From assembly GCF_028368995.1 (NCBI RefSeq), contig NZ_JAQNDL010000002.1, positions 1,795,724-1,859,723 of the forward strand: DNA of 64,000 nt, read 5' to 3'. The first letter of the stretch is position 1. Each line of letters begins with the position of its first letter. Positions 1 to 6,351 of the stretch are shown here, in pieces. Both the position numbers and the translations under genes were made by a program. The notes below the pieces were generated by a model. It was not told the DNA's origin. It did no database searches and saw nothing but the letters and a program-made list of their open reading frames with translations. This DNA comes from Nannocystis bainbridge (GTDB lineage Bacteria > Myxococcota_A > Polyangia > Nannocystales > Nannocystaceae).

Positions 1-920
1 ATCACCAGTACGCGTTCGTCGAGGAGATCCAGATCCCCGGCCACGGCAAGGTGATGCTCGACGAGAACGAGCAGGTGGTCCCGCTCGACGGCCTGAAGTT
101 CGAGAAGCCGAGCGAGTTCACCGGCCGCGAGCTGGCCGTCCGCCCGATCCCCGCCGGCCTCGCCGCGGCGTGGGTCATCTCCCGCGAGGCGGTGCTGCGG
201 CGCCAGCCGAGCCTCAAGGCCGCGATCGAGGGCCCGCTCGAGTACCACCTCGCGCTCGACGTGAAGCCCGAGCCGCAGCGCGGCGGCGGGGCCCGCTGGC
301 TCGAGATCCCCGAGCATTTCGGCCCCGGCGAGTCGGCGTGGGTCGAGGCCGACAAGCTGCGGCTGTGGGTCGCCGGCCCGGCGCTGAGCGACATCCGCGA
401 CGACGAGACGTGGGTCGACGTCGACGTCGGCCAGCAGACGCTCGCGGTGATGCGCGGGCAGCAGCCGCTGTTCGTGACCCTGGTGTCGAGCGGCACCGGC
501 CACAAGCCCAACACCGCGACGCCGCGCGGCGTGTACCGGATCCGCAACAAGCTGGCCTACGGGCCGATGCGCAACCGCGCCGAGGACGCCGAGGACTCGC
601 CGTACCACGTCGAGGCCGTGCCGTGGGTGCAGTACTTCTACCGCCGCTTCGCCCTGCACGGCGCGTACTGGCACGACGGCTTCGGCCACCGCAAGAGCCA
701 CGGCTGCGTCAACCTGTCGCCCCGCGACGCCCGCTACGTGTTCGAGAAGACCGGCCCGCACCTGCCGCCCGGCTGGATGACGGCCTACGAGCACGGCGAG
801 CACCCCGGCAGCGTGGTGCGCGTGCGCAAGGGCCTGGAGCCGTCCCCCGATCGCCGCACCGAGGTCGACCCCGGCGGCGACGACGAGGTCCTGATCGCCC
901 GCGCCGAACCGGGTGTCTGA
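1..920 (+). CDS. L,D-transpeptidase (YkuD family), 5' end cut by window
   Basis: The reading frame is open from the first bases, so the gene begins before the window; the GTG/ATG codons at 51 and 54 are probably internal. The C-terminal half carries the YkuD catalytic signature: a histidine in HGAYWHDGFG followed by the SHGCVNLSPRDA motif with the nucleophilic cysteine. Enzymes of this family cross-link peptidoglycan stem peptides (3-3 links) or attach proteins to peptidoglycan in the periplasm. The region before it (LRLWVAGPALSD, then WVDVDVGQQTLAV) resembles the usual start of the YkuD fold. The final 30 residues are charged and look disordered. No signal peptide can be judged because the start is missing. 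The family call is secure; substrate is unknown. The gene runs convergently into a proline-rich membrane protein gene, with a hairpin-bearing repeat array between them. Confidence 0.9.
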   Translation, partial: HQYAFVEEIQIPGHGKVMLDENEQVVPLDGLKFEKPSEFTGRELAVRPIPAGLAAAWVISREAVLRRQPSLKAAIEGPLEYHLALDVKPEPQRGGGARWLEIPEHFGPGESAWVEADKLRLWVAGPALSDIRDDETWVDVDVGQQTLAVMRGQQPLFVTLVSSGTGHKPNTATPRGVYRIRNKLAYGPMRNRAEDAEDSPYHVEAVPWVQYFYRRFALHGAYWHDGFGHRKSHGCVNLSPRDARYVFEKTGPHLPPGWMTAYEHGEHPGSVVRVRKGLEPSPDRRTEVDPGGDDEVLIARAEPGV

Positions 921-922
921 GC

Positions 923-1084
923 GGACAGGTCGCCAGGGGCAGGTCTGAAGAGACATGTCCTACGGGGCATGTCCGTGGAGACATCCTCTGGCGGCCACCG
1001 GGGCCGTCGGTCGCTCGGCGTAAGCTGTCCGTGAGGACATGCGCGAAGAGCCCTGTCCGTCGGGACAGGGCTCTTCAGACATCA
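923..1084. repeat. 14-bp periodic palindromic arrays (two adjoining clusters)
   Basis: Between two convergent genes, units starting ACATGTCC, GCATGTCC, CCCTGTCC or ACAGG recur every 14 bases (923-991 and 1023-1084). Each unit joins the next to form a GGACATGTCC-type palindrome with a short variable spacer. The second cluster contains the perfect hairpin listed separately. The same family recurs throughout the window. Confidence 0.85.
1046..1075. terminator. Perfect hairpin inside repeat array, likely bidirectional terminator
   Basis: AAGAGCCCTGTCC (1046-1058) pairs perfectly with 1063-1075 around a 4-base loop (GTCG). It lies between the stop codons of two convergent genes. The left arm begins AAG and the right arm ends CTT, so there is no real T-tract, and termination is inferred from position and stem strength. 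Confidence 0.55.
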
Positions 1085-1103
1085 CGCGCTCGCCGGGGCC
1101 AGA

Positions 1104-2147
1104 TCACTTGGGCGGCGGCGGCAGGTCGCCCAGACCCTCGCGCGGCGGCTTGCTCGGCTTGATGGTCTTCTTCGGCTCTTCCTTGGGCGGCTCGGGCTTC
1201 GGCGTGGTCTTCTTCGGCGTCGTCGTCTTCTTCGGCGTCGTCTTGGCCGGCTCGGGCGTCGGCGTGGTCGCCGGCGGCGTGGTCGCCGGCGGCGTGGTCG
1301 CCGGCGGCGTGGTCGCCGGCGTGGTGGCAGGCGGCGTGCCGGCGGGCGGCGTGGTCGCCGGCGGCGTGCCGACGGCCGGGGGCACGCCCGCGGCAGGCGG
1401 CGTGCCGGTCGCGGGATCGACCACCGGCGGCGTCCCGGCGGCGACCGGCGTCGGCGTCGCGGGCGGCGCGGTCTCGACGGGCGCGGCGTTGGCCGTCTCC
1501 TCGGACGCGCTATTGCCCAGGAACGCGGCATAGGCCGCGCCGCCGCCGAGCACGACCACGGCGAACAGCACGATCAACCACGACGGCATGCCGGGGCTGA
1601 GGTTGCTGGCCATCCGCTCGGGCCGCTCGCGCGAAAGGTCGGGCATGCTGTCGAGGCCGCCGACGAAGGTGCGCCCTCCCGCCTCGGGCTTGGCGTGGCT
1701 GCCGGTGAACTCGAACACGGTGCGCGAGCCGCCGGTCTGCAGCTCGTCCATGCGCGCCTTGCCGGGCGGCGGCGGCACCGGGCCCGACTGCGGGTGGTGA
1801 TGCGGCTGCTGCATCGGCTGCTGCGGCGCCTGTCCCTGGGGATAGCCGCCCTGCGGATACTGCCCCTGCTGCGGGTACTGCCCCTGCTGCGGGTACTGCC
1901 CCTGCTGCGGGTACTGCCCGGGCTGCTGGGCGGCCATCGGCACCTGTCCCTGGGGATAGGCGCCCGGCGGCGGATGCTGCGCCTGCGGGTGCGGGTGCTG
2001 GCCTGGCTGCGGCGCCGCGCCCGGGTGGGGCTGCGAGGAGCCGGGGAGCTGCACTGCCACGCCGAGCTGTGCGGGCACGTACTGCGGCTGGGCGGGGTTC
2101 TGCGAGCTGCCCAGGGGTACGGTAGAGGACGGCGGGTGCTGATTCAC
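1104..2147 (-). CDS. Proline/glutamine-rich single-pass membrane protein
   Basis: The GTG start at 2147 is chosen because GGAG lies 9 bases upstream; this gives 347 residues. The first ~125 residues are rich in P, Q and H with tandem QGQYPQ-type repeats. A conserved-looking patch follows (GGSRTVFEFTG, then RTFVGGLDSMPDLSRERPE). One membrane helix (about residues 190-210, SWLIVLFAVVVLGGGAAYAAFL) precedes a long extracytoplasmic tail of P/A/T repeats (TPPAT units) ending in K/P-rich sequence. This is the layout of a cytoplasmic disordered region tethered to an envelope-spanning proline-rich arm. The RTVFEF and RTF motifs look like possible phospho-threonine sites, which is inference only. No enzyme domain is visible. 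It is divergent from the thymidylate kinase gene. Function unknown. Confidence 0.7.
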   Translation of the reverse strand: MNQHPPSSTVPLGSSQNPAQPQYVPAQLGVAVQLPGSSQPHPGAAPQPGQHPHPQAQHPPPGAYPQGQVPMAAQQPGQYPQQGQYPQQGQYPQQGQYPQGGYPQGQAPQQPMQQPHHHPQSGPVPPPPGKARMDELQTGGSRTVFEFTGSHAKPEAGGRTFVGGLDSMPDLSRERPERMASNLSPGMPSWLIVLFAVVVLGGGAAYAAFLGNSASEETANAAPVETAPPATPTPVAAGTPPVVDPATGTPPAAGVPPAVGTPPATTPPAGTPPATTPATTPPATTPPATTPPATTPTPEPAKTTPKKTTTPKKTTPKPEPPKEEPKKTIKPSKPPREGLGDLPPPPK

Positions 2148-2263
2148 AGGCGAAGACTCCTTGGGCCGCAGCGAGTGTGCCACGCGGCCGCGCCCCGAGC
2201 GAGGAATCCGCGTCGGAGACGGACGCGCCAAGGCGCGCGCGACTTTTGCTAGATTCGCCGGCG

Positions 2264-2887
2264 ATGCGTGAGTCAGGCGGACGTTTCATCGCCATCGAGG
2301 GGATCGACGGGAGCGGCACGACGCTGCAGACGCGCGCGCTGGCGCATTGGCTCCGCGAGCGCGGCCACGAGGTGCTCGAGACCCGCGAGCCCAGCGGCGG
2401 CCCGATCGGCAGGCTGATCCGCGAGCGCCTCCACGTCGACGCCGCGCCGATCGATCCGGCCGCGCTGGCCCTGCTGTTCGCCGCGGATCGCCTCGAGCAC
2501 ATCGCGCACGAGATCGATCCGGCCCGCCGCCGCGGCCAGGTCGTGCTCACCGATCGCTATCTCCTGTCCTCGCTGGCCTACCAGTCCCTCGACTGCGATC
2601 TCGAATGGGTCCGCACGATCAATCAAGCGGCCCCGGCGCCCGATCTCTACGTGTTCCTCCGCGTGCCCGCCGAGGTGGCGTTCGCCCGCGTCCAGCGTCG
2701 CGCCGCCGAGGGCGCCGCGGTCCACGAGCGGTTCGATGCGCTCGAGCTGCAGCGCCGCGTGGCCCGCCTCTACGACGCCGCCGTCGAGCGTGGTGACCTC
2801 GGCGAGATCGTGGTCCTCGACGGCACCCTGCCCCCCGATCAAGTCACGGCCCAGCTCGGCGAGGTCTGCGCTCAGCGCGGGCTGTAG
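2264..2887 (+). CDS. tmk: Thymidylate kinase with altered P-loop
   Basis: The protein of 207 residues (usual family length) phosphorylates dTMP to dTDP in the cytoplasm for DNA synthesis. The ATG at 2264 places the P-loop at residues 12-20. Family features are visible: EGIDGSG at the N-terminus, TREPSGGPIG as the nucleotide-proximal loop, LFAADRLEHI, and VLTDRYLLSSLAYQ containing the DRY motif. The oddity is the Walker A sequence, which reads GIDGSGTTLQ: the invariant lysine (GxGK[ST]) is threonine at residue 19. The LID region (RRAAEGAAVHERFD) keeps arginines that could compensate. An alternative is a non-catalytic paralogue, which cannot be excluded. An in-frame upstream GTG/ATG extension exists but would overlap the divergent gene's leader. 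Confidence 0.88.
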   Translation: MRESGGRFIAIEGIDGSGTTLQTRALAHWLRERGHEVLETREPSGGPIGRLIRERLHVDAAPIDPAALALLFAADRLEHIAHEIDPARRRGQVVLTDRYLLSSLAYQSLDCDLEWVRTINQAAPAPDLYVFLRVPAEVAFARVQRRAAEGAAVHERFDALELQRRVARLYDAAVERGDLGEIVVLDGTLPPDQVTAQLGEVCAQRGL

Positions 2888-3016
2888 CCCCGCGGCCGCG
2901 GACCCGAGCTCGCGGCGCGGCTCGGGCGATCCGTGGGTGATCCCGGGCCGAGGCCCCGTTCGGTCGGTCTGCGGGCCCGCAGACCCCGTTGCGCGGCGCC
3001 ACGCCCGCGGACTACC

Positions 3017-3346
3017 ATGCCGCCGATGATCGACTACGCCGTGCTGTGCAGAGCCATCGAGGACTGGAAGGCGGGCAACGCCCTCAACATCCCCGCGTCG
3101 AGCCCCGTGCTGGTCGCGACCGAGACCGTGGTCGACAGCTACGAGGGGGACGACGCCGGCGACGAGGAAGTCGTCGAGACCGATGTCGACGCCGGTGAGG
3201 CGGATGTCGACGCCGGCGAGCACGAGGTCGACTCCGGCGAGGGCGAGGGCGACGTCGAGGTCGAAGGCGAGGCCGAGGCCCAGCAGCACGACCGGACGTA
3301 CGTCTATCAGATGCCCGAGATCGTCGACGAGGAAGAGCAGGCCTGA
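3017..3346 (+). CDS. Small acidic protein of unknown function
   Basis: Two ATG codons (3017 and 3026) could start this gene; the second gives MIDYAVLCRAIEDWKAG. The protein is 106-109 residues. The first ~45 residues look folded, while residues ~50-95 are almost wholly acidic with repeated DVDAGE/EVDSGE units, and the end is YVYQMPEIVDEEEQA. No cysteines cluster and no membrane segment is visible. The acidic repeat suggests a disordered or cation-binding tail. It follows tmk on the same strand after 130 bases. I do not recognise a family. Confidence 0.6.
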   Translation: MPPMIDYAVLCRAIEDWKAGNALNIPASSPVLVATETVVDSYEGDDAGDEEVVETDVDAGEADVDAGEHEVDSGEGEGDVEVEGEAEAQQHDRTYVYQMPEIVDEEEQA

Positions 3347-3364
3347 GCTCCCGCCTGGCTGAAC

Positions 3365-3450
3365 GAGCATGTCCGTGAGAGCATGTCCCCGGGGACATGG
3401 CGCAACGGACCTGTGATGAAGGGCCTGTCCGCGAGGACAGGCCCTTCGCG
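3365..3450. repeat. 14-bp periodic palindromic array
   Basis: About six consecutive 14-base units (starting GCATGTCC, GCATGTCC, ACATGGCG, ACCTGTGA, GCCTGTCC, ACAGGCCC) lie between two convergent genes. The variable part is the last six bases of each unit. The array ends in a perfect hairpin (3419-3446). Confidence 0.85.
3419..3446. terminator. Perfect hairpin at end of repeat array
   Basis: AAGGGCCTGTCC pairs exactly with GGACAGGCCCTT around the tetraloop GCGA (a GNRA loop). It sits between convergent genes, matching the arrangement at 1046-1075. The terminator role is inferred. Confidence 0.55.
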
Positions 3451-3588
3451 CTTCATGCTCCAAGGGACGCGTCCTTCGCTGGCGGGGCTGGCGAACTAGG
3501 CCCGGGTTCGAGCCCCGCAAGACGCCAAGCGTTCGCTCGCGGTGGGCCATTCGCTCACCGCCGGTTTGGGCGGCCCGAAAACACGAAG

Positions 3589-3615
3589 AGCGCCCGGCAG
3601 TGCCTGCCGGACGCT
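3589..3615 (-). terminator. Stem-loop downstream of pseudokinase gene
   Basis: Read on the minus strand, an 11-of-12 bp stem with a 3-base loop follows the stop codon by about 25 bases and is itself followed by CTTCGTGTTTTC, a weak T-tract. This fits an intrinsic terminator for the 3640-5763 gene. Confidence 0.55.
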
Positions 3616-3639
3616 CCCTGCCCTCGCCGGCGCGCCGGC

Positions 3640-5763
3640 TCAGGTGCTCGTCAGCGCCAGCACGGCGACCGCGGCGATCACCAGCACGACGATGACGATG
3701 ATCAGCGCCTTGGAGCCGCCGCCCGCGCCCTCGGCCGCCTCGGCGGTGGCGAACACCGACTCGGGCGGGTTGGCCGGCGTGGCGGCGGTCACCGTCGGCT
3801 TGGCCGGCTCGGACTGCGGCTTGGGCGGGGCCGTGAGGCCGCCGAAATCGAAGCTCGAGTTTCCGGCGAAGCTCGGCAGGTCGGGCGGCGGCTGCGGGAC
3901 CGCGGCCTCGGCGGGCGCCGCCGGCTCGGGGTCGGAGCCGCGGAAGCGCGAGCCGAACGACGTCATCTCCTCTGTCCCGGGGGGCAGGTCGGCAGCCGGC
4001 TCGCTGGCCCGCGGGCGGGCCTGCTGGGCCGCGGCCGTCGGGGCGAAGGCGACGACGGTGCCCGAGTCGGTGGTGACCTGGCCGTCGTAGAACTCGGGAT
4101 CGGTCGCCGGCGGCTCGGCCTTCGGCTCCTCTTTGCCCTGCAGCTCGGCCTCCATGAACATGGTCCAGCCGCGCGAGCTCGGCGCGCCCCCAGCGGCCCC
4201 AGCGGCCGGTTCGGCGGCCTTCTCGGGCGCGGGCGCCGGAGCGGCGGCCGTCGGCGGGGGCGCGCCGGGCAGCGAGTCGTTGAGCTCCTCGAGCATCGTC
4301 CAGCCGCGCGTGGTCGGGCTGGCCGGCGCCGGGGCGCTGGCCGCTGCGGGCGTGGTGACGGCCAGCGCGGCCGCGTCGGCCTCGGGCTCGTCCATGATCA
4401 TCGTCCAGCCGCGCGTGCTCGGCTTGACCTCGCCGGTCGGGGTGACCGGTGCTGCGGCTGCGGCCGGCTGGACCGGGGCCGGCGCGGGCGTCGGCGCGGC
4501 CACGAAGGCAGGCGCGGCCATCGGGGCCGGCGCGACGGGCGACGGGCCGCCCATCGGCACGCCCGGCGCGGCAGCGCCGCCGGACTCGCCGTCGGTCGCC
4601 TCCATGAACATCGTCCAGCCGCGCGTGCGCGGCTTGGCGGTCTGGGCCCCGGCGCTGGCGCTGGGCGTCGCGGCCGGCGGCGCTGCGAGGTTCGGCGCGG
4701 ACAGGCTCGGCGGGTTCACGCCTGGCGGGGCGAAGGTCGGGGCCGAAAGGGTCGGCGCCGCGACGCCCGGGGGCTTGCCGATCGACGGCGGGGCCAGCAG
4801 CGGCGGGGCGCCGAGCTTGGGCCCGACGCTGGGCGGCGCGGCGATCGCCGGCTTGGCGGCCGCCGGGGCGACCGGGGCCGGTTCAGGGGTGGGCGTGGCA
4901 GCCGGCCCGCTGGGGGCCGCGCGATCCGGGTCAAGCGCGTCGGGGTCGTGCATAGGGTCGTCCTGCTGGTCACGCGGGAAGTCGCGGACGATGTCGCCAA
5001 GATCGCCGAGGAACTTGGTCAGCGCCGGCCGCGCCTTGGGATCCTTCGCCAGGCCCGCGAACAGCGGCGCGGGCATCGAACTCTCGGGCGGGAGGCTGGC
5101 GGCGTGCTGCAGCAGCGCCGTGCCGGTGTCCTCGGTCGTGAACAGCGACTGGCCCTTGAGCAGGCGGTACGTCAGCGCCGCGAGGTTGTACACCAGCGTG
5201 CGCTCGTCGATGTTCTTGCCCTCGACCTGCTCGGGCGCGATGCAATCGATGGCGCCGAAGCTGACGCCGCCCTGGGGGTCGCCGACAGCGAAGTTGAAGA
5301 GCCGCACGTCGCTGCCGCTGCGCAGGATCGAAGCGGCGCCGAGGTTGCGGTGCACCACCCCGACCTTCTGCGCGGCCGCCAGCGCGACGGCGACATCCTC
5401 GACGATCCCGACGACCTCGCCCGGCGCAATGCTGCCGGCGTTCGCCAGTGGGACCCCGTCGAGGCGCTCGTGGACCTCGTAGATGCCGCCCTGCGACATC
5501 TTGCCGGTGTCGATCACCCGCACGATGTGCGGCGACTGGACCTTCTCGAGCTGCCGCAGCTCGCGGAGGCTGCGCTCGAGCGCCACCGGCGAGACGAAGC
5601 ACCCGGCCGCGTACACCGTGACCTCGACCCGGCTGCCGCCGAGGTCCGTGGCCTCGTAGCTCACGCTGCCGTCGCGCTCCCGCACCACCGCGCCGAGGGT
5701 GTATGTCCCGTCGATCACTGTTCCCGGTGAGAGAGTTGGCGCGCCGGTGGTCGCTGTCGTCAT
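3640..5763 (-). CDS. Membrane-tethered Ser/Thr pseudokinase with RGWTM repeats
   Basis: A 707-residue protein with ATG at 5763 and GGAG 6 bases upstream. Residues 15-260 have the protein kinase layout, but the catalytic residues are gone. The VAIK lysine position reads VEVTVYAAG, HRD is HRN (138-140), and DFG is replaced by FNFAVG (156-161). Only the APE motif (176-178) remains. A disordered A/P-rich region (270-680) holds four copies of [ST]RGWTM followed by hydrophobic and acidic residues, near residues 381, 451, 486 and 531. One helix (about 685-704) anchors the C-terminus, so the kinase-like domain should face the cytoplasm. Pseudokinases usually act as scaffolds or allosteric partners. 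The repeated threonine motif could be a phosphorylation or FHA-docking site; that is inference. It is monocistronic as far as I see. Confidence 0.85.
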   Translation of the reverse strand: MTTATTGAPTLSPGTVIDGTYTLGAVVRERDGSVSYEATDLGGSRVEVTVYAAGCFVSPVALERSLRELRQLEKVQSPHIVRVIDTGKMSQGGIYEVHERLDGVPLANAGSIAPGEVVGIVEDVAVALAAAQKVGVVHRNLGAASILRSGSDVRLFNFAVGDPQGGVSFGAIDCIAPEQVEGKNIDERTLVYNLAALTYRLLKGQSLFTTEDTGTALLQHAASLPPESSMPAPLFAGLAKDPKARPALTKFLGDLGDIVRDFPRDQQDDPMHDPDALDPDRAAPSGPAATPTPEPAPVAPAAAKPAIAAPPSVGPKLGAPPLLAPPSIGKPPGVAAPTLSAPTFAPPGVNPPSLSAPNLAAPPAATPSASAGAQTAKPRTRGWTMFMEATDGESGGAAAPGVPMGGPSPVAPAPMAAPAFVAAPTPAPAPVQPAAAAAPVTPTGEVKPSTRGWTMIMDEPEADAAALAVTTPAAASAPAPASPTTRGWTMLEELNDSLPGAPPPTAAAPAPAPEKAAEPAAGAAGGAPSSRGWTMFMEAELQGKEEPKAEPPATDPEFYDGQVTTDSGTVVAFAPTAAAQQARPRASEPAADLPPGTEEMTSFGSRFRGSDPEPAAPAEAAVPQPPPDLPSFAGNSSFDFGGLTAPPKPQSEPAKPTVTAATPANPPESVFATAEAAEGAGGGSKALIIVIVVLVIAAVAVLALTST

Positions 5764-6072
5764 GGGTTCTCCAGCAGGGGGGGAAGTCGCGCTCCGAGAC
5801 TATGCGCTGCTAGGTAGTTGATCAAGCGCACAGCGGGCCCGGCGCCCGGCGACCAGGGCGACCTTGGCATGGTTCAGTCGCGACGAAAACCGAGAGGCCG
5901 TGCGACCCCGCCCCTGGGCCCCACGGTTCGTTGCGGTTCGCAGATCCGCCCGATCCCCGAAATCGGGGATCGGACACGACGAACCGCGAACTCCCGTGGA
6001 AGCTCATCGGCGGCGTCACCGCGGCGATCTCGCGCGCAGGCGTGCGCCTGGTTGTGACAGGTCGAGCCGGGC
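5764..6072. other. Intergenic region with perfect inverted repeat
   Basis: No credible gene is visible here. It contains the leader of the pseudokinase gene and a 22-base inverted repeat at 5951-5972 (CGATCCCCGA, AA, TCGGGGATCG), flanked by GGTTCG (5935 on) and CGAACC (around 5980). This could be a terminator for the small gene at 6073-6249 or a regulator site. A possible promoter for the leftward gene is TTGATC, 17 bases, TAGTCT just upstream of the ribosome binding site; it is weak. Confidence 0.4.
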
Positions 6073-6249
6073 TCAACCCTTCGCCGGCGCAGCGCCCTTG
6101 GGCGCCGTCTTGCCGGGCTCGCCGAGAGCCGCGAACAGCTCCGTGGCGGAAAGCGTGCTGTGCTTGCCCAGCTTCATCTTGCGAGCGTGGCCAGCGTTCT
6201 TGTTTCGACGAGCGCGCTTGCGCTTGGTGACTGCTGTGAAGGAAGCCAT
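6073..6249 (-). CDS. Small basic protein (58 aa), unknown function
   Basis: The ATG at 6249 is preceded by AGGA 6 bases upstream. The 58-residue protein begins MASFTAVTKRKRARRNKN and stays strongly basic to residue ~32, then has a short helix-like segment (STLSATELFAALGEPGK) and an A/P/K tail. Size, charge and composition resemble a ribosome- or nucleic-acid-associated protein, but it is not a standard ribosomal protein I can name. It sits alone between the pseudokinase gene and the rel operon, all leftward. Confidence 0.7.
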   Translation of the reverse strand: MASFTAVTKRKRARRNKNAGHARKMKLGKHSTLSATELFAALGEPGKTAPKGAAPAKG

Positions 6250-6351
6250 CAGAGGTCCTGTTTGCGGGAGGGCGGAGGGATAACCGGGCTTATCGGGCTT
6301 GTCAACCGCGGGCACGAGGGCCCGGTCCGCCCCCTGCCCGTCCGGTCCAGG

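Noticed and set aside
1039..1533. Rightward glycine/valine-rich frame opposite the proline-rich protein
   Set aside because: It is the antisense of the TPPAT repeats; the leftward gene has a good start site and membrane helix.
3397..5730. Long rightward open frame across the pseudokinase gene
   Set aside because: Its product is arginine/glycine-rich with no motif, as expected for the antisense frame of a GC-rich gene, and the leftward frame has a kinase fold and a ribosome binding site.
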